A stretch of DNA of 64,000 nucleotides, from contig JAFUSR010000003.1 in assembly GCA_017467585.1 (NCBI GenBank), positions 32,532 through 96,531 on the forward strand, read 5' to 3'. Within the stretch, counting starts at the first letter, position 1, and every line of letters starts with the position of its first letter. This document shows positions 1 through 9,671 of this stretch, in pieces. Under the pieces are notes generated by a model. It did no database searches and had not been told where the DNA came from. It worked only from the letters and a program-made list of their open reading frames with translations. The translations under genes and the position numbers were made by a program. Origin of the DNA: Clostridia bacterium. GTDB taxonomy: Bacteria; Bacillota; Clostridia; Christensenellales; UBA1242.

Positions 1-269
1 ACAGACAGAGCAATTGCATAAATGCAAACATAGACAAAGCGGTTAGTGCCGGAATTCGTCAAATAGAAGCCATTCGCCAAATAGATAGCACGATTGGCGT
101 TGAAAACCTGCCAAATTCCCTTAAAGAAATTGCTAAACTGCGTCTTGAAAACCGCGAGGCAACACTTTCAGAGATTGCTGAAATATTGCACATTAGCAAG
201 TCGGCAGTCAACTTACGATTTAGAAAATTAATAAGTCTTGCAAACGAACTAGGAGAAACAAATGACTAA
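1..269 (+). CDS. whiA: WhiA family DNA-binding protein, C-terminal part
   Basis: The 5' end lies outside the window; about 88 codons remain, ending in TAA. The readable part includes AVSAGIRQIEAIRQID, then LPNSLKEIAKLRLENRE and a helix-turn-helix reading LSEIAEILHISKSAVNLR. This matches the C-terminal HTH of WhiA, a regulator widespread in low-G+C Gram-positives with an N-terminal fold related to LAGLIDADG homing endonucleases. The stop codon overlaps the start region of dnaE, and dnaE's AGGAG sits inside the last whiA codons, so the two are probably translated in sequence. The family call rests on motif recognition of the C-terminus only. Confidence 0.85.
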   Translation, partial: RQSNCINANIDKAVSAGIRQIEAIRQIDSTIGVENLPNSLKEIAKLRLENREATLSEIAEILHISKSAVNLRFRKLISLANELGETND

Positions 270-3200
270 ATTGCAATTTGAATATAAACAGCATGGTGGA
301 AAAAAGTTTGAAACAAACGCATTTGGCAAGTTTGTAAATTGTTTGCGCGTGAAAAATTCTGGTCTTCATAAAACCAAAATTGCCATGCACACAGTTATGG
401 ATAAAAGCAGCTTTGTTCACTTGCATTTGCACACTGAATATAGCCTTCTAGATGGCTGCGCGAGAATTGAAAAAGTTGTCAAAGTTGCAAAACAAATGGG
501 AATGCCCGCAATTGCCATAACTGACCACGGAAACATGTATGGTGCAATCACATTTTTTGATGCTTGCCGCAAAGCAGGAATCAGACCAATTATCGGCTGC
601 GAGATGTATGTTGCCGAAGACTTGTGGAACAAAAATGGAAAACAAAAATTAGAGCACCTGATTTTGCTTGCAAAAGACGAAGAAGGTTATCTCAACTTAA
701 GCAAACTCAACTCAATCTCTTTTCGCGATGGATTTTATTATAAGCCACGCATAGACTACAAAACTTTAAAAGAACATAGTCGTGGTCTTATTTGCACCTC
801 AGCGTGCATTGCAGGAACTGTTCCTCAACTTATTTTGAAAGATCAAATCGAAGATGCTGAAAAGCAGGTTCAATGGTTTAAAGATGTGTTTGGCGACGAC
901 TTTTATCTTGAAATTCAAATGCATCGTCCATCTAGTCCAGACGAAATGACAGAGGAATATAGATTTTTTGTTGAAGAGCAAACAAAGGTCAACAAATATC
1001 TTCATCAGTTTGCAAAAAAATTCAATATAAAAATGGTTGCCACAAACGACGTTCACTATATCTACAAAGAAGATGCGCTTTTGCAAGATGTTTTGGTTTG
1101 CATAAGCACAGGCCGAACGCTCGAAGAAACCGACCGTTTTAAAATGACGGGCAGTGATTATTATTTTAAAACCAGAAAAGAGATGGAAGAATCTCTTCCA
1201 GACGATGTTGAAGCAATTGAAAACACAATAGAAATTGCCTGCAAGTGCAATTTTGATTTTACCATGGCTCCAACTCAAAACATGGATAAAAACATTTATC
1301 ACTTTCCAAACTATCAGCCACCAACAGGGCAGAGTTGCAAAGAATATTTGATTGACCTTGTTAATAAAGGAATTATTGAAAGATATGGCAAAGAAACGCC
1401 AGAAATTCGCGAACGTGCCGACAGCGAACTTGCAATTATTAACAAACTTGGCTATGCGCAATATTTTTTGACAGTTCGCGACTATATTATGGCAGCTCAC
1501 GAAATGGGTGTGCCTGTTGGTCAGGGTCGTGGTTCAGGTGCTGGAAGCATTGTTGCTTACACAATTAGAATAACCGATATCGACCCACTTAAATATGACT
1601 TGCTCTTTGAAAGATTTTTGCATTTGGAGCGTGTGTCTGCTCCCGATTTTGATATTGACTTTTCAGATGATGGAAGAGAAAAAGTCATCGAATATGTTAA
1701 GAAAAAATATGGCGAAGACAAGGTTGTTAACATTTTGACTTTTGGAACAATGGCTGCCAAAATGGCCATCAAAGACGTTGGAAGAGTTCTTAAGGTTCCT
1801 TATGCTGAAACTGACAAAATCACCAAGCTTATTCCAATGATGGACGGCAAACACCACGACGTTTTAAAAAAGTGCTTCGGGCAATATCACAACCCAGACG
1901 ACCCAACACAATATGCAATTCCAGAACTCGTTGAAATTTATAACACAAACCCAGAACTTCGCCGCGTTGTTGACATTGCCATGCGCCTAGAGGGCATGCC
2001 ACGAAACTGTGGAACGCACGCCTGCGGAATTTTGATTGGCTTTGACACTCTTGAAAATTATATTCCACTTGGCAGAAATGGAGACAACTTAACAACACAA
2101 TATAACATGGTTGATATTGAGCGACTGGGCCACTTAAAAATGGACTTTTTGGGTCTGCGCAACCTCAACGATATTAAAACCTGTCAAGAGCTCGTGTTTG
2201 AAAATTATGGCAAAGACAGAGTTCTCGACTTTAACGTGCTTGGCTATGAAGATCCAAAGGTCTATGAACTAATTTCTTCAGGCAACACAACAGCCATTTT
2301 CCAACTAGAAAGTGGTGGATTTCAAAAGTTTTTGAAAGAACTAAAACCTAGCAGCCTAGAAGATATCATCGCGGCCGTTTCGCTCTATCGTCCTGGCCCA
2401 ATGGATAGCATTCCTCGTTATGTTCACAACAAACACAATCCAGAAGACGTAACTTATTTGCATCCACTTTTGAAAGATATTTTGGACGTAACCTATGGTT
2501 GCATAGTCTATCAAGAGCAGGTTCAAAGAATTGTTCAAAAGATGGCGGGATATTCTCTTGCGCAGGCCGACATGGTCCGCAGAATGATGGGAAAGAAAAA
2601 GGTTGACGCCATGAAGGCAGAAAAACAAGTCTTCTTGTATGGCAAACCAGCCGAAAACGGCAAGCCACCAATTCCGGGTGCCATTAAAAACGGCGTAAAA
2701 AAAGAAATTGCAGAGCAGGTTTGGCACGAAATGGAAAACTTTGCAAAATATGCCTTTAACAAATCTCACTCTGCGTGCTATGCGGCGCTGGCATACAAAA
2801 CAGCATATCTAAAAACTTATTATGAGCCAGAATTTTTGACTGCCGTCATAAATAACAGAATAACCAATGCTCCAGAAGTATCTCACTATGTAACATATTC
2901 TCGTTCTGAGGGAATTGAAGTTTTGCCACCAGACATCAATCTCAGCAAAACCAGATTTACCGTAAAGGGCAGACAAATGAGATTTGGCCTTTGCGCAATC
3001 AAGGGAATTGGTGAGGGCGTTTGCGACGGAATTGTTGCAGAAAGAGAAAAGAACGGACCATATAAAAACCTTGCAAACTTTCTTTCTAGAAATGTTGAAC
3101 TTAACATTAACAAACGTGTTATCGAGGGCATGATTTATAGCGGTGCATTTGATTGCTTTGGAAAAAAGCGAAGCCAACTTATTTCGGTTTATGAAAATGC

Positions 3201-4053
3201 AATGGCGTGTGCAGCCAAAGAAAAACAGAGCAAAATGAGTGGGCAGTTTAGTTTGTTTACAGACATTTTGTCTGAAGAAGAAAGCATAAAAATTGAATAT
3301 CCAGACATTCCTGAATATGACCTAAAAACCAAGCTTTCTCACGAAAAAGAGGCGCTTGGCATATATATTTCTGGCCACCCAATGGAGGAACATCTCGACC
3401 TTGTTAAAAGCTTCAATTTTAACAGCAGCATGCTTGAAGAGGGACCAACCGATGTCGACATCATTGAAAGCCAAGAAGAGGGCGAAGAGACGGCAAACAA
3501 TTTCGCAAGTTATGGCCTAGAAGATGGCAGCAAGGTTACTTGTGGCGGTGTTGTGGACGCCATAAAGCGCAAGACCTCTCGTGACGGAAAAACAATTGCT
3601 ATTGTCGACATTGAAGACATGTATGGAATTTTCTCTGTTATGATATTCGGAAAACTTTATGACCAAATCAGACTTCGCCTTGCTGAAGACAAAATTGTGT
3701 CAATTTCGGGCAGACTCAGCATCAGAGTTGGAATGAGCCCAATAATTATTGTTGAATCGATTAATTTTGTTGGTGAAGATGAGCCTCTGCGCAACACAAC
3801 ACAAGTTAAGAGAACAATTGTTGGAGAGAGCACAGAAAAATCTAACAAAACACTTTATCTGCAATTCGATATAAACAACATTAAAATTCGAAATGTCGTC
3901 ACCGACATTTTATCAAGTTATCCAGGTGCCACCCCAGTCAAAGTTCAGTGGGAGCGCAAACTATACACACTTGATCAGAGCGTAGACATTAGTGAGGCCC
4001 TAAAGAGTGAACTTGGGGTTATGCTTGGTGAAAACAACATAAAAGTTTTATAA
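262..4053 (+). CDS. dnaE: DNA polymerase III alpha subunit
   Basis: Replicative C-family DNA polymerase. The PHP domain begins with HLHLHTEYSLLDG (about residues 53-65) and keeps ITDHGNMYG. The polymerase palm carries the catalytic PDFDIDFSDD near residue 463. An HhH segment (CAIKGIGEGV) and a C-terminal OB-fold (from about residue 1090) follow. At 1263 residues it is somewhat longer than typical DnaE. I chose the ATG at 262 because AGGAG at 251-255 lies six bases upstream; the ATG at 397, where similarity to DnaE starts, has no ribosome binding site. This gives an unusual 45-residue N-terminal extension of no recognised domain. A shared terminator follows the stop. Confidence 0.95.
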   Translation: MTKLQFEYKQHGGKKFETNAFGKFVNCLRVKNSGLHKTKIAMHTVMDKSSFVHLHLHTEYSLLDGCARIEKVVKVAKQMGMPAIAITDHGNMYGAITFFDACRKAGIRPIIGCEMYVAEDLWNKNGKQKLEHLILLAKDEEGYLNLSKLNSISFRDGFYYKPRIDYKTLKEHSRGLICTSACIAGTVPQLILKDQIEDAEKQVQWFKDVFGDDFYLEIQMHRPSSPDEMTEEYRFFVEEQTKVNKYLHQFAKKFNIKMVATNDVHYIYKEDALLQDVLVCISTGRTLEETDRFKMTGSDYYFKTRKEMEESLPDDVEAIENTIEIACKCNFDFTMAPTQNMDKNIYHFPNYQPPTGQSCKEYLIDLVNKGIIERYGKETPEIRERADSELAIINKLGYAQYFLTVRDYIMAAHEMGVPVGQGRGSGAGSIVAYTIRITDIDPLKYDLLFERFLHLERVSAPDFDIDFSDDGREKVIEYVKKKYGEDKVVNILTFGTMAAKMAIKDVGRVLKVPYAETDKITKLIPMMDGKHHDVLKKCFGQYHNPDDPTQYAIPELVEIYNTNPELRRVVDIAMRLEGMPRNCGTHACGILIGFDTLENYIPLGRNGDNLTTQYNMVDIERLGHLKMDFLGLRNLNDIKTCQELVFENYGKDRVLDFNVLGYEDPKVYELISSGNTTAIFQLESGGFQKFLKELKPSSLEDIIAAVSLYRPGPMDSIPRYVHNKHNPEDVTYLHPLLKDILDVTYGCIVYQEQVQRIVQKMAGYSLAQADMVRRMMGKKKVDAMKAEKQVFLYGKPAENGKPPIPGAIKNGVKKEIAEQVWHEMENFAKYAFNKSHSACYAALAYKTAYLKTYYEPEFLTAVINNRITNAPEVSHYVTYSRSEGIEVLPPDINLSKTRFTVKGRQMRFGLCAIKGIGEGVCDGIVAEREKNGPYKNLANFLSRNVELNINKRVIEGMIYSGAFDCFGKKRSQLISVYENAMACAAKEKQSKMSGQFSLFTDILSEEESIKIEYPDIPEYDLKTKLSHEKEALGIYISGHPMEEHLDLVKSFNFNSSMLEEGPTDVDIIESQEEGEETANNFASYGLEDGSKVTCGGVVDAIKRKTSRDGKTIAIVDIEDMYGIFSVMIFGKLYDQIRLRLAEDKIVSISGRLSIRVGMSPIIIVESINFVGEDEPLRNTTQVKRTIVGESTEKSNKTLYLQFDINNIKIRNVVTDILSSYPGATPVKVQWERKLYTLDQSVDISEALKSELGVMLGENNIKVL

Positions 4054-4057
4054 CAAA

Positions 4058-4086
4058 AAAGCCCACCAAATGGTGGACTTTTTTAT
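4058..4086. terminator. bidirectional terminator between dnaE and the ABC permease
   Basis: An inverted repeat of about 10 base pairs with one mismatch (AAGCCCACCA / TGGTGGACTT) is flanked by A and T runs on both sides, so it can end dnaE on plus and the importer operon on minus. Confidence 0.8.
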
Positions 4087-4886
4087 TTGCGTTTTTTGTT
4101 GACATACATTTCAAGAAGGGCAATTATCATATACATCAGCCCTGCAAGAACACACAGTAGAACAATTGTTGTCATAACAAGGTCTAGTTGAAAAACCTGA
4201 CCGCCATAGACAAGCAAATATCCAAGTCCTGCTTTTGAAGAAAGATATTCACCCATAATAACGCCAACCCAAGCCATGCCGACATTTATTTTTAAAACAG
4301 AAATAAAGTTTGGCAAACTTGCTGGCAAAATAAGCTTAAATAAAATTTGAAACTTGTTTGCGCCCATGCTTTTGAGAAGCATAATTTTTTCGTTTTCTAT
4401 TTCCAAAAAGCCGTTTAGCATGCTTATTGTGGTTATCACAATGCAAATAAGCACGCCCATTGTTACAATTGCCGATGTTCCAACACCCATCCAAATGATA
4501 ATGAGTGGTCCAAGTGCAATTTTAGGCAGGCTGTTGAGCACAACCAGATATGGCTCCAAAATGCGCTTCAGTGGCAAGCACATAAAGAGCAAAATGGCAA
4601 CAAGGCTTCCGAGAATGGTGCTGATTAAAAATGCGAGAAGAGTTTCATAGAGCGTAACGGAAATATGTTGCCAAATAGAGCCCGACGAAAACATTTCTGT
4701 CAGTTTGCTAATAATTCTAGACGGACTGCTTGTGATAAATGGGTCAACAAGCCCACTAGAGGCCATTAGTTCCCAAAGGCCAACAATTAGCGCTAGCAAA
4801 AGAATTCTAGCAATGTGAGTAAGTGCGGTCTGAGTTTTTAATTTGTTTAAATATTTTTTGTGTTCGGCAGAGAAATTTTGCTTCAT
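4083..4886 (-). CDS. ABC transporter permease, SsuC/ThiX type
   Basis: Membrane permease of an importer in the nitrate/sulfonate/thiamine-precursor class. It has about six hydrophobic segments, and an EAA-like loop reads LLKSMGANKFQILFKLILPA, the site that contacts the ATPase. About 267 residues is normal for the family. The start is the ATG at 4886, whose ATGA overlaps the stop of the ATPase gene; GGAGG lies just upstream. A TTG five codons earlier would run through the ribosome binding site and is rejected. It is the last gene of the three-gene operon. The substrate cannot be told from the permease. Confidence 0.9.
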   Translation of the reverse strand: MKQNFSAEHKKYLNKLKTQTALTHIARILLLALIVGLWELMASSGLVDPFITSSPSRIISKLTEMFSSGSIWQHISVTLYETLLAFLISTILGSLVAILLFMCLPLKRILEPYLVVLNSLPKIALGPLIIIWMGVGTSAIVTMGVLICIVITTISMLNGFLEIENEKIMLLKSMGANKFQILFKLILPASLPNFISVLKINVGMAWVGVIMGEYLSSKAGLGYLLVYGGQVFQLDLVMTTIVLLCVLAGLMYMIIALLEMYVNKKRK

Positions 4887-5635
4887 ATAAGTTCCCTCCA
4901 AACCATGTCAAAATATTTAGAAAACTCTGGCTGTTTGCGTCTTTCAAATGGCGACAAACTTTTGTCAAAATTCAAGTCGATTATGGTTTTAACTCTGCCA
5001 GGGCGACTAGTTAAAACAATAATTTTGTCGCTCATGCTAATGGCTTCTGAAATGTCGTGCGTAACAAGAAGTGCAGTCTTTTTTTCTTGCCGAATGATAG
5101 ACCAAATGTCTTCTTGAACAACAAGCCTCGTTTGATAGTCAAGCGCACTGCAAGGCTCGTCTAAGAGCAAAATTTCAGGCCTGCTTGCAAGAGTTCGAAT
5201 AAGGGCAACACGCTGTCGCATTCCGCCAGATAGTTCTGCTGGATAATGCTTTTCAAAACTATTTAGGCCATATTTTTTTATAAGTTCATAGGCGTATGCT
5301 TCTGTTTGCTTATTTTTTTTGTGCAAAATTTCAAGCCCCAAAAGCACATTTTTTTGAATGGTAAGCCATTCAAACAAGTTGTCACGTTGAAACATATATC
5401 CAATTTTGCTGCTTGGCCTGGTTACTTTTGTGTCTGCAACAAAAATTTCTCCAGATGTTGGCTTAATAAGACCAGATGCTAGTGACAAAATTGTGGTTTT
5501 GCCGCAGCCACTGGGGCCAACAATAGAAACAAATTCGCCGTCTTTAACGTCAAAAGAAAGGTTGTCAAGAGCAAGTGTTTCATTTGTTTTAGAGTGATAT
5601 GTCAAACTAACGCCAGAAATTGTTAGCAAATTCAT
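4883..5635 (-). CDS. ABC transporter ATP-binding protein, SsuB/TauB type
   Basis: Cytoplasmic ATPase powering the importer. It shows a Walker A (GPSGCGKTT, about residues 40-48), a Q-loop in the MFQRD segment, the signature LSGGMRQR, a Walker B (ILLLDEP) and the switch histidine in VTHD. At 250 residues it is full length and all nucleotide-binding motifs are intact. It overlaps the permease by four bases (ATGA), indicating translational coupling, and follows the binding-protein gene after 12 bases. Confidence 0.93.
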   Translation of the reverse strand: MNLLTISGVSLTYHSKTNETLALDNLSFDVKDGEFVSIVGPSGCGKTTILSLASGLIKPTSGEIFVADTKVTRPSSKIGYMFQRDNLFEWLTIQKNVLLGLEILHKKNKQTEAYAYELIKKYGLNSFEKHYPAELSGGMRQRVALIRTLASRPEILLLDEPCSALDYQTRLVVQEDIWSIIRQEKKTALLVTHDISEAISMSDKIIVLTSRPGRVKTIIDLNFDKSLSPFERRKQPEFSKYFDMVWRELI

Positions 5636-5647
5636 ATCGCTTATGTT

Positions 5648-6643
5648 TTAAATTTGTTTTGCGTAGGTGTTGTCAACAACATCGCCAAAGGCAACATTTT
5701 TTGTTATTTCGCCAGCGTTAGACATAACTTGAAGAAGTCTAATATAGCTGTCTTCGGTCATTGCTGGAGAACTTGTCCAGGCGTCGATAGACTTATAACT
5801 TTCAACTGCGCTAGCAAGGCTTTCGAGAGATGTTGTTTCAAATGATGGTTTCAAGCTTTTTGCAACTTCGCTAGAAGGACTTTCCATAATGAAGTTATAT
5901 GCTTTTTTGATTGATTTTAAGAAGTTCAAAATTAGTTCACTGTTAGAAGAAATATAGTTTGGTTTTGCCATAAAGCAAGTGTAAGGAATTTCGCCACTAT
6001 ATTCTCCAACACTTCCAACCAAATAGCCTTTTCCGCTTTTAACAAATTCGCTTGCGGTTGGCTCAAACATTGTGCAGAATTCTGCAGATGTGCTTTCAAA
6101 AACAGGAACCATCATGTTGAATGCTGTGCTGGTGTCAAGCGTTAGGTTAACCCCATTATAAAGCTTGTTGGAATTGCAAACCCACTCAAATGTCATTGCG
6201 GGAAGTCCGCCTTTTCGGCCGGCGATAACCGTTTTGTTTTCTAAGTCTGTTTTCCAGTCAAAATTAGTATATTTAGTTTTAGAAATCAAAAACGAGCCAT
6301 CACGTTTGGTGAGCTGTCCAAACACTTTAGGATAAGCAGTGCTGCCGCCAGATGCAACATATACAACGGTTTCAGGTCCCATAAGTGCAATGTCTGCTTG
6401 CCCCGAGAGCAGGGCTGTCATGCTACTGTCGCTTCCGCCACCATTAGTCAGTTCAACGTCTATTCCATTTTCTTTAAGATAGCCGTTGTTTATGGCGACA
6501 TAAAGTGGTGCATAAAACACACTGTGGGTAACCTCGTTTATTCGAACTTTCCCAGTTTGCTCACCACTTTTGCACCCAACAAAGGTGAGTCCCGAAACCA
6601 AAACGAGCATAAGTGCACACGCAAAACATAAAAATTTTTTCAA
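5648..6643 (-). CDS. ABC substrate-binding lipoprotein, NMT1/THI5-like
   Basis: Exported solute-binding protein of the importer. A lysine-led hydrophobic signal peptide ends in the lipobox LTFVGC, so the mature protein should be lipid-anchored at the outer face of the membrane. The text VFYAPLYVAINNGYLKENGI and the later SGQADIALMGPE are typical of NMT1/SsuA/ThiY binding proteins (thiamine pyrimidine precursors, sulfonates and similar). The start appears to be a TTG, with AAGGAGG eight bases upstream. I see no TPP or guanidine riboswitch in the leader, so the ligand is unassigned. First gene of the operon. Confidence 0.88.
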   Translation of the reverse strand: MKKFLCFACALMLVLVSGLTFVGCKSGEQTGKVRINEVTHSVFYAPLYVAINNGYLKENGIDVELTNGGGSDSSMTALLSGQADIALMGPETVVYVASGGSTAYPKVFGQLTKRDGSFLISKTKYTNFDWKTDLENKTVIAGRKGGLPAMTFEWVCNSNKLYNGVNLTLDTSTAFNMMVPVFESTSAEFCTMFEPTASEFVKSGKGYLVGSVGEYSGEIPYTCFMAKPNYISSNSELILNFLKSIKKAYNFIMESPSSEVAKSLKPSFETTSLESLASAVESYKSIDAWTSSPAMTEDSYIRLLQVMSNAGEITKNVAFGDVVDNTYAKQI

Positions 6644-6764
6644 AACTTTATCCTCCTTAATTTATTTTTGGCTTTCAGATTATTTTTGTAGATAATTTAA
6701 GCCATAATTTATACTATTCTAGGCATATCTGTTTTGTTAATATCAGATAAAAGCTGCAACATGC

Positions 6765-6794
6765 TTGCATATTTCAGCGTTGTTGTGCTAAAAT
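6765..6794 (+). promoter_or_regulatory. promoter for the 6819 gene and valS
   Basis: TTGCAT, an 18-base spacer ending in TGTGC, then TAAAAT. The TGTGC before the -10 is an extended -10 element of the type repeated at several promoters in this window. Confidence 0.55.
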
Positions 6795-6818
6795 AACCTA
6801 GTATTATGGAGAAAAGTA

Positions 6819-7019
6819 ATGGCTCTTACTGTTTTTAAAATAATTTTTCTCGTCGTGTTTTTTGTGGGAATTGCCGTCATTTTTGCGGCACCACTATTCA
6901 CCCCAAAAGCCGAAAGGGAAACAAAGAGTGGTCATCACCACACAACAAAAATTAGATTAATCGGAATGATAATCGCTTCGTCAGGCATTTTGGTTGTGCT
7001 AATACTCGGAGCATTTTAA
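6819..7019 (+). CDS. small two-helix membrane protein of unknown function
   Basis: 66 residues with two hydrophobic helices (about 4-25 and 47-65) separated by a short polar loop with a histidine cluster (SGHHHTTK). It has the size and hairpin topology of SecG but none of the SecG sequence, so I do not call it that. GGAGA lies upstream of the ATG. valS follows after 18 bases with no terminator, so the two are co-transcribed. I do not recognise the family. Confidence 0.6.
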   Translation: MALTVFKIIFLVVFFVGIAVIFAAPLFTPKAERETKSGHHHTTKIRLIGMIIASSGILVVLILGAF

Positions 7020-7037
7020 TTTTTTAGAGGTAAACAA

Positions 7038-9629
7038 ATGAACAACAAACAATCATATAACCCAATAGAGTGGGAAGAACAAATATATAAATTGTGGGAA
7101 GATGCAAACGCTTTTCACGCAGAAGATAACAGCAAAAAACCACCATTTTCAATAATCATGCCACCACCAAATGTAACAAGCCAAGCTCACATTGGTCACG
7201 CAATGGACATGACCTTTCAAGATGTCTTAATCCGTTACAAAAGAATGCAGGGCTTTAACTGCTTGTGGCAACCAGGAACCGACCATGCGGCTCTTGCAAC
7301 CGAACACAAACTTGTTGAAAAACTTGCAAAAGAGGGAAAGACAAAAGAGCAGATTGGCCGCAGCGAATTTGATAAACTCGCTTGGGAGTGGTATGACTAT
7401 TATGGCGACAGAATTTTAAAACAATTTCACCGCTTGGGTTTTTCTGCCGACTGGCAGCGTTATCACTTCACCATGGATGAACAATCAACCAAGGCAGTTT
7501 TAACCGCCTTTATAAACCTTTATAACAAGGGTCTAATTTATCGTGGAAAGCGTCAAACAAACTGGTGCGTTCATTGCAAATCAGTTATTTCAGACGACGA
7601 AGTTGAATATGCCGACGAGGCTGGCCACATGTGGCATATCCGCTATCCTTATGCAGATGGCAGCGGACATATTGTTGTTGCAACAACACGTCCAGAAACA
7701 CTTTTTGGAGACACAGCTGTTGCTGTTAACCCAAAAGATAAGCGCTACACAAAAATTGTTGGAAAGATGTTAAATCTTCCGCTAACTGACAGACAAATTC
7801 CAATTATTGCTGACGATTATGTTGAAAAAGAATTTGGAACAGGAATGGTTAAAATAACACCAGCTCACGACCCTAACGACTACGAAGTTGGAAAGCGCCA
7901 TAACCTCGAAGTTTTGACTGTCATTAACAAAGAGGGCAAACTAACCGAAATTGCCGGCAAATTTGCCGGTCTTGACCTTCTTGAAGGAAGGAAACAAGCT
8001 GTTGAGGAGTTGGACAAACTTGGTCTTCTTGAAAAGGTTGAACCATACAAACACAACGTTGGTCATTGTGCACGTTGCCACACAGCAATTGAACCAATGA
8101 TAACAGAACAGTGGTTTGTTGCAATGAAAGAACTTGTTAAACCTGCCATTAACGCAGTAAAAACAGGCGAACTTCAAATTCACCCTAAACGTTTTGAAAA
8201 CAACTATTTTAGATGGCTCGAAAACATTCAAGACTGGTGCATCAGTCGTCAAATTTGGACTGGCCACAGAATTCCTATTTATTATTGCGACAAGTGCGGT
8301 CATGCGGTTGCCGAAAGGCAAACTCCAAAAGAGTGTCCAAAGTGTCACTCAACAAGTTTCACACAAGACCCAGACGTGCTCGACACATGGTTTTCTAGCA
8401 GCTTGTGGCCATTTTCAACTCTTGGCTGGCCAGAACAAACTCAAACACTCAAACAGTTTTATCCAACAGACTGCCTAGTAACAGCTTACGACATTCTCAC
8501 CCAATGGCTTACAAAAATGGTCTATATGGGCTATGAATGTGTTGGTAAAACCCCATTTAAGCATGCACTCATCCATGGTCTTGTGCGCGACGAAAAAGGC
8601 CGCAAAATGAGCAAGAGTCTCGGAAATGGCGTAGACCCATTAGAGATTTGTGAAAAATATGGCGCTGACTGTTTGCGCTTGGCTTTGATTAAAGACATGA
8701 GCATGGGCATGGACACACGCTATAGCGACACAAAAATAGACACAAGCAGAGGCTTTATCAACAAACTTTGGAACGCCAGCAAGTTTGTTTCAATGCACTC
8801 AGAGGGCCTAGAACTTTTGCCAATTGAAAAGGTTAAACTTCAGGCAAAAGATGAGTGGCTTCTCACAAAACTATCTAACATCGCTAAAAATGCTCAAACA
8901 AATATCGATAATTTTGAACTTGGCGTAGCACTTTCTAACATTTGCAGCTTTGTTCTCGACGACTTCTGCGATTATTATGTTGAATTTTCAAAACCATCGA
9001 TTTTCGCTGGTGGCGATGCAAAAAGAAACACAGTCAGTGTTTTAAACTATGCGCTTGTTGAAATTTTGAAACTGCTTCATCCTTTTATTCCATATGTAAC
9101 AGAATATATCTATCAAAACAGCAAGCAAATTAACGCAAATGGACAACTTTTGATGCTCTTGCCTTACGCACAACCACATAGCATATCAAAATTAGTTGCT
9201 GGCTTTAAGTCAACAGAAAATGTAATAGATGCAATAAAGGCTCTTCGCGCATTAAAGGTTGAAAATAACATTGCTCTAAATGTTAAACCAAAAATTGTTG
9301 CTCCACAAGATGCAAAACCATTTGAAGACATAATTAATAAACTTGCAACTGTTGAGCTTGTGTTTGATGAGCAAGATGGAAAAGTCATCATGACAAACTT
9401 AGGAAAGTTCACTCTTGTTGCTGAAAAGGTAGACAGAGCAGAGCTTGAAAAACAACTTCGTGAACAAATTTCTAAACTAGAATTTGAAATCAAGCGTTCA
9501 AGCGGAATGCTCTCTAATCCTAACTTTGTTGCAAAAGCGCCAGAAAAATTGGTTGCTGCTGAAAAACAAAAGTTAGAAGACAACAAAAACAAAAAAGCCG
9601 AGCTTGAACAAAAGCTCTCAGCTTTATAA
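7038..9629 (+). CDS. valS: valyl-tRNA synthetase
   Basis: Class I aminoacyl-tRNA synthetase charging tRNA-Val. The PPPNVTSQAHIGHA signature near residue 38 is the valine-type HIGH motif, and KMSKSLGNGVDP near residue 530 is the KMSKS loop. A large editing domain lies between them (TTRPETLFGDTAVAV; GTGMVKITPAHDPND). A zinc-ribbon-like CDKCGH...CPKCHS precedes the DVLDTWFSSSLWP segment. The C-terminal 70 residues form the charged coiled-coil arm typical of ValS. Length 863 is normal. There is no T-box leader, since only 18 bases separate it from the upstream gene. Confidence 0.96.
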   Translation: MNNKQSYNPIEWEEQIYKLWEDANAFHAEDNSKKPPFSIIMPPPNVTSQAHIGHAMDMTFQDVLIRYKRMQGFNCLWQPGTDHAALATEHKLVEKLAKEGKTKEQIGRSEFDKLAWEWYDYYGDRILKQFHRLGFSADWQRYHFTMDEQSTKAVLTAFINLYNKGLIYRGKRQTNWCVHCKSVISDDEVEYADEAGHMWHIRYPYADGSGHIVVATTRPETLFGDTAVAVNPKDKRYTKIVGKMLNLPLTDRQIPIIADDYVEKEFGTGMVKITPAHDPNDYEVGKRHNLEVLTVINKEGKLTEIAGKFAGLDLLEGRKQAVEELDKLGLLEKVEPYKHNVGHCARCHTAIEPMITEQWFVAMKELVKPAINAVKTGELQIHPKRFENNYFRWLENIQDWCISRQIWTGHRIPIYYCDKCGHAVAERQTPKECPKCHSTSFTQDPDVLDTWFSSSLWPFSTLGWPEQTQTLKQFYPTDCLVTAYDILTQWLTKMVYMGYECVGKTPFKHALIHGLVRDEKGRKMSKSLGNGVDPLEICEKYGADCLRLALIKDMSMGMDTRYSDTKIDTSRGFINKLWNASKFVSMHSEGLELLPIEKVKLQAKDEWLLTKLSNIAKNAQTNIDNFELGVALSNICSFVLDDFCDYYVEFSKPSIFAGGDAKRNTVSVLNYALVEILKLLHPFIPYVTEYIYQNSKQINANGQLLMLLPYAQPHSISKLVAGFKSTENVIDAIKALRALKVENNIALNVKPKIVAPQDAKPFEDIINKLATVELVFDEQDGKVIMTNLGKFTLVAEKVDRAELEKQLREQISKLEFEIKRSSGMLSNPNFVAKAPEKLVAAEKQKLEDNKNKKAELEQKLSAL

Positions 9630-9641
9630 AACAGAAACAAA

Positions 9642-9671
9642 AAAGTGCAACAACTGTTGCACTTTTTTTTG
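9642..9671. terminator. bidirectional terminator after valS
   Basis: Perfect 10-base-pair hairpin (AAGTGCAACA / TGTTGCACTT) with an A run before and a T run after. It serves valS on plus and the 9672-10040 gene on minus. Confidence 0.88.

Noticed and set aside
799..1500. 233-codon minus-strand open frame inside dnaE
   Set aside because: Antisense shadow of a strongly conserved coding region; no ribosome binding site and Phe/Asn-rich nonsense composition.
6644..6818. Possible riboswitch before the importer operon
   Set aside because: Several pairable segments (CTAGG/CCTAG, TATCTG/CAGATA) exist, but neither TPP nor guanidine riboswitch core motifs are present, and part of the stretch is the plus-strand promoter at 6765-6794.
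6819..7019. SecG
   Set aside because: Right size and two helices, but none of the SecG sequence features.
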